Below the pieces are notes generated by a model. That model saw nothing but the letters and a program-made list of their open reading frames with translations. It made no database searches and was not told where the DNA came from. Shown piece after piece: positions 54,262 to 63,125 of a stretch of 64,000 nucleotides of DNA (the first letter of the stretch is position 1; each line of letters starts with the position of its first letter). A program made the position numbers and the translations under genes. Source of the DNA: Betaproteobacteria bacterium (GTDB lineage Bacteria; Pseudomonadota; Gammaproteobacteria; Burkholderiales; Burkholderiaceae_C); NCBI GenBank assembly GCA_013289985.1, contig JABCYW010000003.1, forward strand, positions 1 through 64,000, given 5' to 3'.

Positions 54262-54965
54262 GCTCGACGACGTCCGCTCTTCGAACGAACTGGGCCGAGG
54301 TCGAAGCGCAGCTGAACATGGAGGGCCATGCGCCGTTACCAGGCTTCCTGAGCGACGATCAGGTGGAGGAGTTGACGCGGGTTCTGCATGCGCATCTGCC
54401 CGCTTCGTCGTCGCTCGAAGACGAGGGCATCGGACGCGGACGCAGCCTGCGTTTGTCGGGGGGCATCGTGCCCTGGATCGACGTCTTGCGAGAGCGCCTG
54501 TACGAGGCGCTTGTTCCGATCGCGAGCCGGTGGGCGGAAGCGCTCGGGGCGCCGGTTCGCTATCCGGCGACGCTGCCGGAGTTCCTGCAGTTGAACGTCC
54601 AGGCAGGACAAGCGCGGGTGCAGTCGTTCCTGACCCGCCTGGGCGAAGGCGACTATCAAGCCTTGCATCAGCGTGTCGACGGCGAGCACGTGTTCCCGAT
54701 CCAGGTGGTCGGACTGCTCAGCGATCCGGACGCGGATTTCACCGGTGGCGAATTCGTCATGACCGAGCAGCGGCCTCGCATGCAGTCCCGCCCCATGGTC
54801 CTGCCGCTACGCAAGGGCGATCTGGCCGTCATCGCGTCGGCGCAACGCCCGCATCGCGGAACGCAGGGCTACTATCGGGTCAACCTGAAACACGCGATCA
54901 GCCGCGTACGAGGCGGTGAACGGACAGGTCTGGAGTTCCTGCTTCATCACGCGACTCAGGAGTAG
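54258..54965 (+). CDS. 2OG-Fe(II) oxygenase paralogue with a broken HxD motif (second copy)
   Basis: Protein of 235 residues clearly paralogous to the gene at 52348: EGDYQALHQRVDGEHVFPIQ and DFTGGEFVMTEQRPRMQSR match the first copy closely. The HxD iron motif is His137-Gln-Arg139, so Asp is replaced by Arg. The distal His212 (KHAISRVRGG) and the 2OG Arg (ERTGLEF) remain. It may be non-catalytic or use a different ligand set. Its ATG overlaps the ada stop (ATGA). Confidence 0.88.
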   Translation: MSSTTSALRTNWAEVEAQLNMEGHAPLPGFLSDDQVEELTRVLHAHLPASSSLEDEGIGRGRSLRLSGGIVPWIDVLRERLYEALVPIASRWAEALGAPVRYPATLPEFLQLNVQAGQARVQSFLTRLGEGDYQALHQRVDGEHVFPIQVVGLLSDPDADFTGGEFVMTEQRPRMQSRPMVLPLRKGDLAVIASAQRPHRGTQGYYRVNLKHAISRVRGGERTGLEFLLHHATQE

Positions 54966-54995
54966 CCGTCGAGATGGACCCGCGGTCTCCGCTGG

Positions 54996-55133
54996 CTACA
55001 GGCCCTGCGCTGTCTGCCTGCCCGAGAAATATGCGGCCTGGAAGGCTGCGAACTCGTTGAAGAGAACTTGACCGTGTTGGACTTTGTGAGCCAGGCAGGC
55101 GACGGCCAGGCAGTCGGAAATTCGGTTGGTCAT
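54996..55133 (-). CDS. tiny ORF coupled to dusC
   Basis: A 45-residue frame starting MTNRISDCLAVACLAHKVQH and ending TAQGL, with its ATG overlapping the dusC stop as ATGA, the same coupling used throughout the window. Two Cys and several hydrophobic residues are present; composition is less skewed than random shadow frames here. It is too short to assign a family and may not be translated. Confidence 0.4.
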   Translation of the reverse strand: MTNRISDCLAVACLAHKVQHGQVLFNEFAAFQAAYFSGRQTAQGL

Positions 55134-56224
55134 GGCGTGGCCAGGGTGTGGGAAGGAATGGACGCCACGTCGGCAAACATCGCCGCGCCGAGCGCCGCAG
55201 GGTCATTGACGAGCCGCAGCTGGTCGTAGGCACTCTGCGCCTCGGGATAGCGCCGGCGCAGCAGGTTGAGCCATTGCTTGAGCCGTCCCGCGCGGTGGCG
55301 CGACTCCACGCGCGTGCCCACGCGGCGCCAGAAGTCGGCGAGCAGCGGCAGCAGCTCGTCCCAGGCCAGCGCCGGCGGCGTGCCGTACGCCTCGGGGGAA
55401 TGCGGGCCGCCGGCGGAGGCCTTGGCGAAGCCGCGCACGTCCAGCCGCGCCTCGGTGGCGTGCTCCGGCACCGCCAGCGACCCGGCGACGCCCGCCAGCC
55501 GCCGCGCGCGGATCGCCAGCGCGAGGCCGGGGTCGGCCACCATGCCGCGGCCCAGCATCAGGCCGTCGCAGCCGGTGACGTGGCGGCAGCGCTCGGCGTC
55601 GTCGGGCGTCCAGATCTCGCCGTTGGCCACCACCGGCACCGCCACGGCCTCGCGGATCGCCGGCACGCGCTCCCAGTAGGCCGGCGGGCGGTAGCCGTCG
55701 GCCTTCGTGCGCGCGTGCACCACGAGCTCGCTCGCGCCCGCGTCCGCGAGCGCCTGCGCGCACTCGACCGCGCGCGAGGCGTCCTCGTAGCCCAGGCGCA
55801 TCTTGGCCGTCACCGGCAACCCGGCCGGCACCGCGCGGCGCACGGCGCGCACGATGCGGCCCAGCAGCTCGGGATCCTGCAGCAGCGACGCGCCGCCGCC
55901 ATGGCGGTTGACCACCTTGGCCGGGCAGCCGAAGTTCAGGTCGATGCCGTCGGGGCCCAGCGCGGCCAGCGCCGCGGCGTTGTCGGCCAGGCACTCCGGA
56001 TCGGAGCCCAGCAGTTGCGGCCGCACCGGCACGCCGGCGCGCGTGCGGCCGCCCTGCAGCAGTTCCGGCACGATGCGCGTGAACACGCGGTCGGGCATCA
56101 GCATGTCGGTGATGCGGATGAACTCCGACACGCAACGGTCGATGCCGCCGGCGGCGGTGAGCACCTCGCGCAGCGGATGGTCGAGCAGCCCTTCCATCGG
56201 GGCGAGCAGCAACTGGCCCGTCAT
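55130..56224 (-). CDS. dusC: tRNA-dihydrouridine synthase, DusC type
   Basis: FMN-dependent enzyme reducing uridine to dihydrouridine in tRNA, 364 residues. The flavin-barrel start LLLAPMEGLLDHPLREVL, the catalytic Cys in DLNFGCPAKVVNRHGGGA, the basic VHARTKADGYRP motif and GEIWTPDDAERC, GCDGLMLGRGMVADP follow the family. The E. coli DusC target is U16. It starts 4 bases after the aminotransferase stop. Confidence 0.94.
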   Translation of the reverse strand: MTGQLLLAPMEGLLDHPLREVLTAAGGIDRCVSEFIRITDMLMPDRVFTRIVPELLQGGRTRAGVPVRPQLLGSDPECLADNAAALAALGPDGIDLNFGCPAKVVNRHGGGASLLQDPELLGRIVRAVRRAVPAGLPVTAKMRLGYEDASRAVECAQALADAGASELVVHARTKADGYRPPAYWERVPAIREAVAVPVVANGEIWTPDDAERCRHVTGCDGLMLGRGMVADPGLALAIRARRLAGVAGSLAVPEHATEARLDVRGFAKASAGGPHSPEAYGTPPALAWDELLPLLADFWRRVGTRVESRHRAGRLKQWLNLLRRRYPEAQSAYDQLRLVNDPAALGAAMFADVASIPSHTLATP

Positions 56225-56228
56225 CGGC

Positions 56229-57425
56229 TCACGCGGGCCATTGGTCGACGGCGTCCGCCAGGCGTTCGTAGTCGGCCTCGTCGTTGTAGACCTGGGCCGC
56301 CAGGCGCACGTGCGGGCGGCCGCGGATGGACAGCACCTGGGCCTCGATGCGGCGCTCGGCGAGCAGCCAGTCCCTCAGCGCGGTCGACGCGTCCGCGCCC
56401 AGTGCCTGGATGCGCGCCGGCAGCGCCACGCTGGCCATGCAGCCCACCAGCGGCTCGGGCGTCGCGAAGGGCTGGCCCCAGCGCGCGGCGAGCTCGTGCG
56501 CCGCGCGCCAGACGAGGTCGTGGTTCCAGGTGCGCATCGCCGCCAGGCCGAGCACGTCGCGCATGAACGCGATGCCGTCCGGCGCGCAGAGCACGGCCGA
56601 CGGGTCGCGCGTGCCCGTCCAGTCGAACTCCTGCGCGAGGCCCACGTCGAGCCCCCACGAGATGACGGGCGGATGCAGCCCGGCGCGCCGCGACGGCGCC
56701 ACCCACAGGAAGCCGCAGGCGCGCGGCGCGAACGCCCACTTGTGCAGGTTGCCCACGTACCAGTCGGCGCCCAGCGACGGGATGTCGAGGGCGATCGCGC
56801 CGGGCGCATGCGCGCCGTCGACCAGCACCGGCACACCGCGCGCGCGGCAGCGTTCGGCCATGGCGGCCACCGGCAGGATCAGCGCGGTCTCCGACGACAC
56901 GTGGTCGACCACCGCGAGCCGCGTGCGCGGCGTGAGCACGCGCTCGACGGCGTCGGCGCAGGCGTCGGCGATGTCGCCCTCGACCGGGAATGGCGTCGTC
57001 GCCACGACCACGCGCGCGCCCGCGGCCCGCGCGACGAACTGCGCGGCCTTCACGACGGCGCCGTAGGCCTGGTCGAGCACCACGATCTCGTCGCCGGGCC
57101 GCAGCGCGAGCGAACGCAGCACCGCGTTGATGCCCGTGCTGGCGTTGTCGACGAAGACGATGTCGTCGCCGCGCGCGCCCACGAACTCGCCCACCGTGTC
57201 GGCCACCTGGCGCAGCAGCGGACGCGGCGCGCCCGCCGAGTCAGGCGCCAGGCTGATCAGCTCGCGGAACAGGAAGCTGGCAGGCTGGGCCTCGATGCGG
57301 CGCTGCCAGGCATGCTGCGCCTCCAGCACGACGCGCGGCGTGGCGCCGACGGTGCCGTGGTTGAGGTAGGTGATCCCGGGATCCAGCCACCAGTGGGCGA
57401 GGAAGGAGCGGCCGAAGGTGGGCAC
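56229..57425 (-). CDS. class V aminotransferase-fold PLP enzyme
   Basis: PLP-dependent enzyme of 398 residues, similar to isopenicillin-N-epimerase-like proteins. It begins with TYLNHGTVGATPRVVLE; the cofactor-binding Asp is in VDGAHAPGAIALD and the PLP Lys in WYVGNLHKWAFAPR. Substrate cannot be assigned; relatives include cysteine-desulfurase-like and racemase-like enzymes. A 70-base gap precedes the next gene upstream. Confidence 0.9.
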   Translation of the reverse strand: MPTFGRSFLAHWWLDPGITYLNHGTVGATPRVVLEAQHAWQRRIEAQPASFLFRELISLAPDSAGAPRPLLRQVADTVGEFVGARGDDIVFVDNASTGINAVLRSLALRPGDEIVVLDQAYGAVVKAAQFVARAAGARVVVATTPFPVEGDIADACADAVERVLTPRTRLAVVDHVSSETALILPVAAMAERCRARGVPVLVDGAHAPGAIALDIPSLGADWYVGNLHKWAFAPRACGFLWVAPSRRAGLHPPVISWGLDVGLAQEFDWTGTRDPSAVLCAPDGIAFMRDVLGLAAMRTWNHDLVWRAAHELAARWGQPFATPEPLVGCMASVALPARIQALGADASTALRDWLLAERRIEAQVLSIRGRPHVRLAAQVYNDEADYERLADAVDQWPA

Positions 57426-57495
57426 GGGCTTGCTGGGCAGCGAAGAAGCGACGATTGTCGCGCGCCACCGACAGGCGGCCCCGAGGCGCTGGAGA

Positions 57496-57720
57496 TCAGT
57501 GGAAGTCGGTGAGCTGCACCGCCGGCGACGCGTACTCGCGGCCGACGCTGCCCTGCGCGCGCAGGAAGCTCGCCCGCGCGCCCTCGGTCATCGCGTCCCA
57601 GTGCACCTCGCCCTGCGGGTCGCAGGGGAAGGTCAGCCCACGGCCCGTGTGGAACAGCGACTGGAAGCGCAGCTCGTAGCGGGCGATGGTTTCGGCGGCG
57701 GGCAGCGGGTGGGCGGTCAT
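57496..57720 (-). CDS. small conserved hypothetical protein
   Basis: Protein of 74 residues (MTAHPLPAAETIARYELRF) with GRGLTFPCDPQGEVHWDAM and SFLRAQGSVGREYASP. The amphipathic start and a single Cys are visible but no known domain. An upstream extension to 57810 has no coding look. The 276 bases from 57721 to the FKBP start show nothing recognisable. Confidence 0.65.
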   Translation of the reverse strand: MTAHPLPAAETIARYELRFQSLFHTGRGLTFPCDPQGEVHWDAMTEGARASFLRAQGSVGREYASPAVQLTDFH

Positions 57721-57996
57721 GGGAGCCTCGGATGGTGCGGTGAGGACTGGGGGCGCCGGGAACGGCGCCAGGACGAAACCAGTGTGCGCGCGGTCCGGCA
57801 CGGGCGGCATCGGCGGACTTCCATCCGCGGCCTAGGTCCTGGCGGCAGTCCGCGTGTAGTCGCCGAGGCGGATGCCTTGTCAGTGCGCGCCTGACAAGCG
57901 GGCGTGCGGTCGAGCAGGCCGCCACGCCGTGTCACGCCCGTCGAGCGGGGCGCGACTATCATTCGCGCCTTGCCAACGATCCCAGGAGATCCTTCG

Positions 57997-58449
57997 ATGA
58001 CCTTCCGCCTGAATGCCGTCCGGCTGGCCTCCGTGCTGGCGCTCGCCGCCGGTTTCGCCACCGCCGCCCACGCCGACGACTCGGCCGCCCTCGCCGCCGC
58101 CGCCAAGGAGCCGGGCGCCGTCGTCACGGCCAGCGGCCTCGTCTTCAAGTCGCTGGTCGACGGCACCGGCGCCAGCCCGAAGGCCACCAGCACCGTCAAG
58201 GTGAACTACAAGGGCAGCTTCGTCAACGGCACGAAGTTCGACGCGTCGGCCGACCACGGCGGGCCGATCTCGTTCCCGCTCAACCGCGTGATCCCGTGCT
58301 GGACCGAAGGCGTGCAGAAGCTCAAGGTGGGCGGCAAGGCCAAGCTCACCTGCCCGTCGGCCATCGCCTATGGCAGCGCGGGCGCCGGCGGCACCATTCC
58401 GCCCAACTCCACGCTCGTGTTCGAGGTGGAACTGCTGGGCGTCAACTAG
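57997..58449 (+). CDS. FKBP-type peptidyl-prolyl isomerase, exported
   Basis: Periplasmic prolyl isomerase of 150 residues with a signal peptide (LASVLALAAGFATAAHA). The FKBP domain shows KVNYKGSFVNGTKFDAS, FPLNRVIPCWTEGVQKLKVG, AYGSAGAGGTIPPNSTLVFE and a C-terminal VELLGVN, with the usual Tyr, Asp, Phe, Ile and Trp pocket residues. AGGAG precedes the ATG. Its last 8 bases overlap the convergent gene. Confidence 0.95.
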   Translation: MTFRLNAVRLASVLALAAGFATAAHADDSAALAAAAKEPGAVVTASGLVFKSLVDGTGASPKATSTVKVNYKGSFVNGTKFDASADHGGPISFPLNRVIPCWTEGVQKLKVGGKAKLTCPSAIAYGSAGAGGTIPPNSTLVFEVELLGVN

Positions 58450-59392
58450 GATCGGTTCCGGGCTGGCCCGGCGCCAGCCCCATGCGCTGGCGCATGCCCT
58501 CCACCATCGTGTCGAACACGGCGCGGTGGGTGTCGGGCACCTCCGAGCGCACCACGTCGCGGTAGTCGTCGTGCACGCAGTCTCCGGTGCCCACGCAGTG
58601 CAGCGAGGCCTGCACGCCGCCGCGGCAGTTGCCCACCAGCTCGCACGCGACGATCTCGGCGCTCCATTCGTGGAGCTGCCGGTCGACCCCGTCGTCGCCC
58701 GCCGAGTTGCCCACGTCGATGAAATCGGCGTTGTTCTCCAGCGCCTCGGCCGCGGCCCAGCGGTCGCCGGTGCGCAAGGCCGCGTCGATGTCCGGTTTGG
58801 CGGTATCGCGGCCCGCGGGCAAGACGATGCCGCGGCCGCCCTCGGGCACCAGGAAGTCCTTGCCGCCGCGCTGCTGCATCGCCAGGTCGTAGAGCGGCTG
58901 GATGGCCGGATACTTCTCGAGCACGCCGGCACAGCGCTTCTCGATGTCCTCGATGAGGGCCGCCGCGCCGTCATGGAACGCATCGTTGCCCGCGATCACC
59001 GATGCGCTGCCCTGGTGCCCGCGCAGGTCGTTGCAGCGCTTCCACGCCAGCAGCGCGTAGAACTTGCCGCCTTCCTGCGGCCGGCCGATCGCCTGTTCGA
59101 TGAAGGCGAGGTAGTCGGGGGCGTTCTCGAACTCCGTGCGCATCCGGGCCGAGCGCGTGTTCTGCTCGGTGCCCCGCGCGTCCGATGGCGTCAGCCCGGC
59201 GGCGCTCCCACCCGGCGACGGCGCGCCGCTCGCGGCCACCGCCGCCGCGGCGATCGGCCTGGCGCGCGGCTGCAGGTGATGCGCGCGCCGCGCCAGCAGC
59301 ACCAGCGCGAGGCAGCCGGCCACGACCAGCGCGAGGCCGGCGGCCGAGGACTTGTGGTTGCGGACCCAGTACAGGAAGTCGCTTGCGTTCAT
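58442..59392 (-). CDS. membrane-anchored hypothetical protein
   Basis: Protein of 316 residues with one N-terminal helix (AAGLALVVAGCLALVLLA) and a large extracytoplasmic domain. That domain contains several Cys (KRCNDLRG, KRCAGVLEKY, CELVGNCRGGVQASLHCVGTG, GDCVHDDY), many probably disulfide-bonded, and a helical middle (YDLAMQQRGGKDFLVPEGG). No recognised family. The ATG at 59392 is used; a TTG three codons earlier is possible. Confidence 0.75.
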   Translation of the reverse strand: MNASDFLYWVRNHKSSAAGLALVVAGCLALVLLARRAHHLQPRARPIAAAAVAASGAPSPGGSAAGLTPSDARGTEQNTRSARMRTEFENAPDYLAFIEQAIGRPQEGGKFYALLAWKRCNDLRGHQGSASVIAGNDAFHDGAAALIEDIEKRCAGVLEKYPAIQPLYDLAMQQRGGKDFLVPEGGRGIVLPAGRDTAKPDIDAALRTGDRWAAAEALENNADFIDVGNSAGDDGVDRQLHEWSAEIVACELVGNCRGGVQASLHCVGTGDCVHDDYRDVVRSEVPDTHRAVFDTMVEGMRQRMGLAPGQPGTDPS

Positions 59393-59411
59393 GTGGGGCA
59401 ATTTTCCACGA

Positions 59412-60464
59412 CTACGCGCCGGGCCTGTCCCGGGCTTCCCGGAGCTCGCGCGGCGTCGCGCCGAACCAGCGCCGCACCGTGCGGCTGAAGTTGGACGTGT
59501 CGGCGTAGCCCAGTCTCGCGGCGATCTCCTCCACCGGTTCGGCGGTGTGCATGAGCATCCACAGCGCGCGCTGCTTGCGCGCCGCGTCCAGCAGTTGCTG
59601 GAACGTGGCGCCGTCCTCGTGCAGGCGGCGGATCAGCGTGCGCGAGGAGATGCCGCAACGCGCGGCGACGTCGGCCATGCGCGGGTAGGCGCCGTCGTCC
59701 ACGCTCGCCAGCAGGCCGGCCACGCGCTGGGCCATGCTGGCGCCGGCCACCTCGGCCAGCGCCTCCTCGCATTCGCGGCAGGCGCTCGCGTGCGCCTTCG
59801 CGTCGGCGCCGATGCACGGCAGCGCCAGGTCGGGCGGCGTGAAGTGGAACGCGAACGCCGGCTGGTCGAAGCGCACCTCGGCGACGCCGAAGCGCTGGTA
59901 CTGGTCGCGCCAGGCAGGCACGGGCAGCGGGAGGTCGATGCGGATCGCCGCGGGCACCTGGCCGACGGCCGTCTCGATCATGCGCAGGATCGCACCCAGC
60001 ACGGTGTCGACGACGAAGCCGCGCACGGAGCCCAGCGCCGTGCGTTCGGCGGCGTGCATCGTCATGCCCTCGCGCGACTCCACGCAGGTCCAGGCCATCG
60101 CGTCGTTGCGCGTGGTGCCGTAGCGCGCCAGCGTGAGCATGGCCTCGCGCAGGTCGCGGCTGGTGACCACCGCGTAGCCGAGCGCGCCGTGCGCCGACAC
60201 CGGCGCGCCGCCGCCGAGATCCAGGCCGAGCCAGGGCCGGCGCGTGGCCGCCATCGCGCCCTCGGCCAGGCGCACGATGGTGTCGCGGCCCAGCCGCTTG
60301 TCGTCGGTGACCAGCGTGGCCCAGTCGAGGCCGGCCTCGGCGAGCACGCGATCGCCGTCCACGTCGGCGTGCTGCAGCAGCATGCGCAGCAGCCGCGCGT
60401 AGATCGGCGGCACGAGCGAGCTCGGCTGCGGCAGCGGGGGATGGGCGGAGACGGGGCGGGGCAT
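59412..60464 (-). CDS. AraC-family transcriptional regulator
   Basis: Regulator of 350 residues. The N-terminal effector domain (about 10-230) has LLQHADVDGDRVLAEAGLDW and LDLGGGAPVSAHGALGYAV, as in OruR/ArgR-like members. The C-terminal double helix-turn-helix has ISSRTLIRRLHEDGATFQQL and IAARLGYADTSNFSRTVRRW. It diverges from the GMC oxidoreductase across 156 bases, so it probably controls that gene. Confidence 0.94.
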   Translation of the reverse strand: MPRPVSAHPPLPQPSSLVPPIYARLLRMLLQHADVDGDRVLAEAGLDWATLVTDDKRLGRDTIVRLAEGAMAATRRPWLGLDLGGGAPVSAHGALGYAVVTSRDLREAMLTLARYGTTRNDAMAWTCVESREGMTMHAAERTALGSVRGFVVDTVLGAILRMIETAVGQVPAAIRIDLPLPVPAWRDQYQRFGVAEVRFDQPAFAFHFTPPDLALPCIGADAKAHASACRECEEALAEVAGASMAQRVAGLLASVDDGAYPRMADVAARCGISSRTLIRRLHEDGATFQQLLDAARKQRALWMLMHTAEPVEEIAARLGYADTSNFSRTVRRWFGATPRELREARDRPGA

Positions 60465-60620
60465 GGTCGGCGAAGCTGCTCAGTGTCTTCCCTTGATCGG
60501 GGCACTTCACGGCCTGTTTGTCACTTTATGACGATTTCCTGGCAGCTGCATCGGTGTCCGCCTCTAATCGCGCCGCCCACACTGCGGGGTTCCCTGGCTG
60601 ACCACAAGAAAGAGACAAGC

Positions 60621-62294
60621 ATGAACTTCGACTACATCGTGGTGGGCGGCGGCTCGGGCGGCTGCGTGCTGGCGGCGCGGCTCAGCGAGGATCCGTCGGT
60701 GTCGGTGGCGCTGATCGAGGCCGGCCCCGTCGACAAGAACATCCTCATCCACGTGCCGGCGGGCCTCGCGCTGCTGGCCCAGACGCACACGGCCAACTGG
60801 AACTTCTCCACCGTGCCGCAGAAGGGCCTGAACGGCCGCGTCGGCTGGCAGCCGCGCGGCAAGGTGCTGGGCGGCTCCAGCTCCGTCAACGCGATGATCT
60901 ACATCCGCGGCCACCGCGCCGACTACGACCACTGGGCCGCCGAGGGCAACAAGGGCTGGAGCTACGACGACGTGCTGCCCTACTTCCGCCGCGCCGAGCA
61001 CAACGAGCGCCTGGGGGGCGAGTACCACGGCAACGCCGGGCCGCTCAACGTGATGGACCTGCGCAGTCCCAACAAGTACTTGCAGGCCTACATCGATGCG
61101 GGCCGCGAGGCCGGCTACCCCATCAACGACGACTTCAACGGCGCCGAGCAGGAAGGCATCGGCCCCTACCAGGTCACGCACAGGAACGGCGAGCGCTTCT
61201 CCGCCGCCAAGGCCTACCTCACGCCCAACCTCGGCCGCAAGAACCTCACGGTGTTCACCGAGGCGCACACCACGCGCATCCTGTTCGAGGGCAAGCGCGC
61301 CGCCGGGGTGGAGTTCCGCCGCGCCGGCCGACTCGAGCAGATCGCCGCGAACCACGAGGTGCTGCTGGCCGCCGGCGCGCTGCAGACGCCGCAGATCCTG
61401 ATGCTTTCCGGCGTGGGGCCGGCCGCGGAGCTCGCGAGGCACGGCATCGGTGTCCTGCACGACCTGCCGGGCGTCGGCCGCAACCTGCACGACCACGTCG
61501 ACGCGGTGCAGGTGGTGGATGCGCCGCACCTGAAGGAGACCTTCGGCGTGTCGTTGGGCGGCATCGGCCGCGTGCTCAAGGCGATCCCCGAGTGGCGCAA
61601 CCGCCGCAGCGGCATGCTCACCACCAACTTCGCCGAGGCCGGCGGCTTCGTGAAGAGCGATCCGTCGGAGGCCATCCCCGACCTGCAGCTGCACTTCGTC
61701 GTGGGCAAGCTGATCGACCACGGCCGCAAGACGGTGTTCGGCCACGGCTACTCGGCCCACGTGTGCGTGCTGCGCCCGCAAAGCCGCGGCAGCGTCACGC
61801 TGGCCAGCGCCGACCCTTTTGCCGCGCCGCTGATCGACCCGAACTTCTTCGACCACCCCGACGACATGCGGCGCCTCGTGCGCGGCTTCCGCCAGATGCG
61901 CGCGCTGATGAACCAGCCGGCGCTCGCGAAGCTGGGCGGCAAGGAGCTCGCGCGCTCGGCCGACGCCACCACCGATGCCCAGATCGAGCAGTTCATCCGC
62001 ACCTACGGCGACACCATCTACCATCCGGTGGGCACCTGCCGCATGGGCTCGGGCGCCATGGACGTGGTGGGCGCCGACCTGCGCGTGCACGGCCTCGAAG
62101 GCATCCGCGTGGTGGACGCGTCGATGATGCCGCGCATCATCGGCGGCAACACCAACGCGCCGGTGATCATGGTGGCCGAGAAGGCCTCCGACATGATCAA
62201 GGCCGCGCGCGTTGCCGGCGCCGAGGCGTCGCCGCAGACGGTGCGGGCGTTCGCGGACACCGACACGCCGGCGGTCGATCCGCAGGCCGCCTGA
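60621..62294 (+). CDS. GMC-family FAD oxidoreductase (alcohol or choline dehydrogenase type)
   Basis: Flavoenzyme of 557 residues. The FAD motif is YIVVGGGSGGCVLAARLSED; GMC signature 1 is RGKVLGGSSSVNAMIYIRG and signature 2 is GALQTPQILMLSGVGP. The C-terminal active-site pair is in YHPVGTCRMG (His) and RIIGGNTNAPVIMVAEKA (Asn). Relatives oxidise primary alcohols, choline or polyethylene glycol; the substrate is not resolvable here. Its likely regulator is the divergent AraC protein. Confidence 0.94.
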   Translation: MNFDYIVVGGGSGGCVLAARLSEDPSVSVALIEAGPVDKNILIHVPAGLALLAQTHTANWNFSTVPQKGLNGRVGWQPRGKVLGGSSSVNAMIYIRGHRADYDHWAAEGNKGWSYDDVLPYFRRAEHNERLGGEYHGNAGPLNVMDLRSPNKYLQAYIDAGREAGYPINDDFNGAEQEGIGPYQVTHRNGERFSAAKAYLTPNLGRKNLTVFTEAHTTRILFEGKRAAGVEFRRAGRLEQIAANHEVLLAAGALQTPQILMLSGVGPAAELARHGIGVLHDLPGVGRNLHDHVDAVQVVDAPHLKETFGVSLGGIGRVLKAIPEWRNRRSGMLTTNFAEAGGFVKSDPSEAIPDLQLHFVVGKLIDHGRKTVFGHGYSAHVCVLRPQSRGSVTLASADPFAAPLIDPNFFDHPDDMRRLVRGFRQMRALMNQPALAKLGGKELARSADATTDAQIEQFIRTYGDTIYHPVGTCRMGSGAMDVVGADLRVHGLEGIRVVDASMMPRIIGGNTNAPVIMVAEKASDMIKAARVAGAEASPQTVRAFADTDTPAVDPQAA

Positions 62295-62312
62295 GCCGAC
62301 GACGCGTCCGCC

Positions 62313-63068
62313 TCAGACGCGCTGCAGCTTCACGCCCCCCGCGCGCAGCGCGCGCACGACGCGCTCGGGCGTGCCGCGCGCGACCGCGAGCAGGCTGGCC
62401 TCGGCCAGCGGCGCGACGACGAAGGGCGACGCCGCCATCAGCTTCTCGGGCGAGGCCAGCACCACCGTCTCGGCCGCGCGTTCGTGCAGGGCGCGCTTGA
62501 CGGCCGCCTCTTCCGCGTCGCCGGTGCTGAGTCCGGCCTCGGGGTGCACGCCGGTCACGCCCAGGAAGAACAGGTCGGCGCGCAGCTGCGACGCCGCGGC
62601 GATCACGCTGGCACCCACGTTGACCATCGAGTGGCGAAACAGCCGGCCGCCCAGCACCAGGATCTCGATGCCGGGGTGCGCGGCCAGCTCGATGGCCACG
62701 GTGGGGCTGTGCGTGACGACGGTGGCGCGCAGCCCCGGCGCGAGATGCCGCGCCACCTGCAGGGCGGTCGTCCCGCCGTCGAGGATCACCACCTGGCCCG
62801 GCCGTACCAGCGACGCGCCGAAGCGCCCCAGCGCCACCTTGTCGGCCACCGACACCTGCTCGCGCGCGCCGAGATCGCCCATCGCCGCCGACGCCGGCAG
62901 CGCGCCGCCGTGCACGCGCTGCAGCCGGCCTTCGGCGGCAAGCTCGCGCAGGTCGCGGCGGATGGTGTCCTCCGACGTGCCCAGCTCCTGCGCGAGCGCC
63001 TTGGCCACGAGCTGGCCCTCGGCGGCCAGGCGGGCGAGCAACAGCTTCTTTCGTTGGGTGGTGAGCAT
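62313..63068 (-). CDS. DeoR-family transcriptional regulator
   Basis: Repressor of 251 residues: an N-terminal helix-turn-helix (LVAKALAQELGTSEDTIRRD LREL, split here) and a sugar-phosphate-sensing domain with ILDGGTTALQVARHL and EILVLGGRLFRHSMVNVG. It is divergent from the Nudix gene across 57 bases and convergent with the GMC gene, so the Nudix gene is a plausible target. Confidence 0.93.
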   Translation of the reverse strand: MLTTQRKKLLLARLAAEGQLVAKALAQELGTSEDTIRRDLRELAAEGRLQRVHGGALPASAAMGDLGAREQVSVADKVALGRFGASLVRPGQVVILDGGTTALQVARHLAPGLRATVVTHSPTVAIELAAHPGIEILVLGGRLFRHSMVNVGASVIAAASQLRADLFFLGVTGVHPEAGLSTGDAEEAAVKRALHERAAETVVLASPEKLMAASPFVVAPLAEASLLAVARGTPERVVRALRAGGVKLQRV

Positions 63069-63125
63069 GGGATTTGGTGGTTTTCCGGGTTTGCACGATA
63101 CTGCACGAAACTACGCAATCATGCC

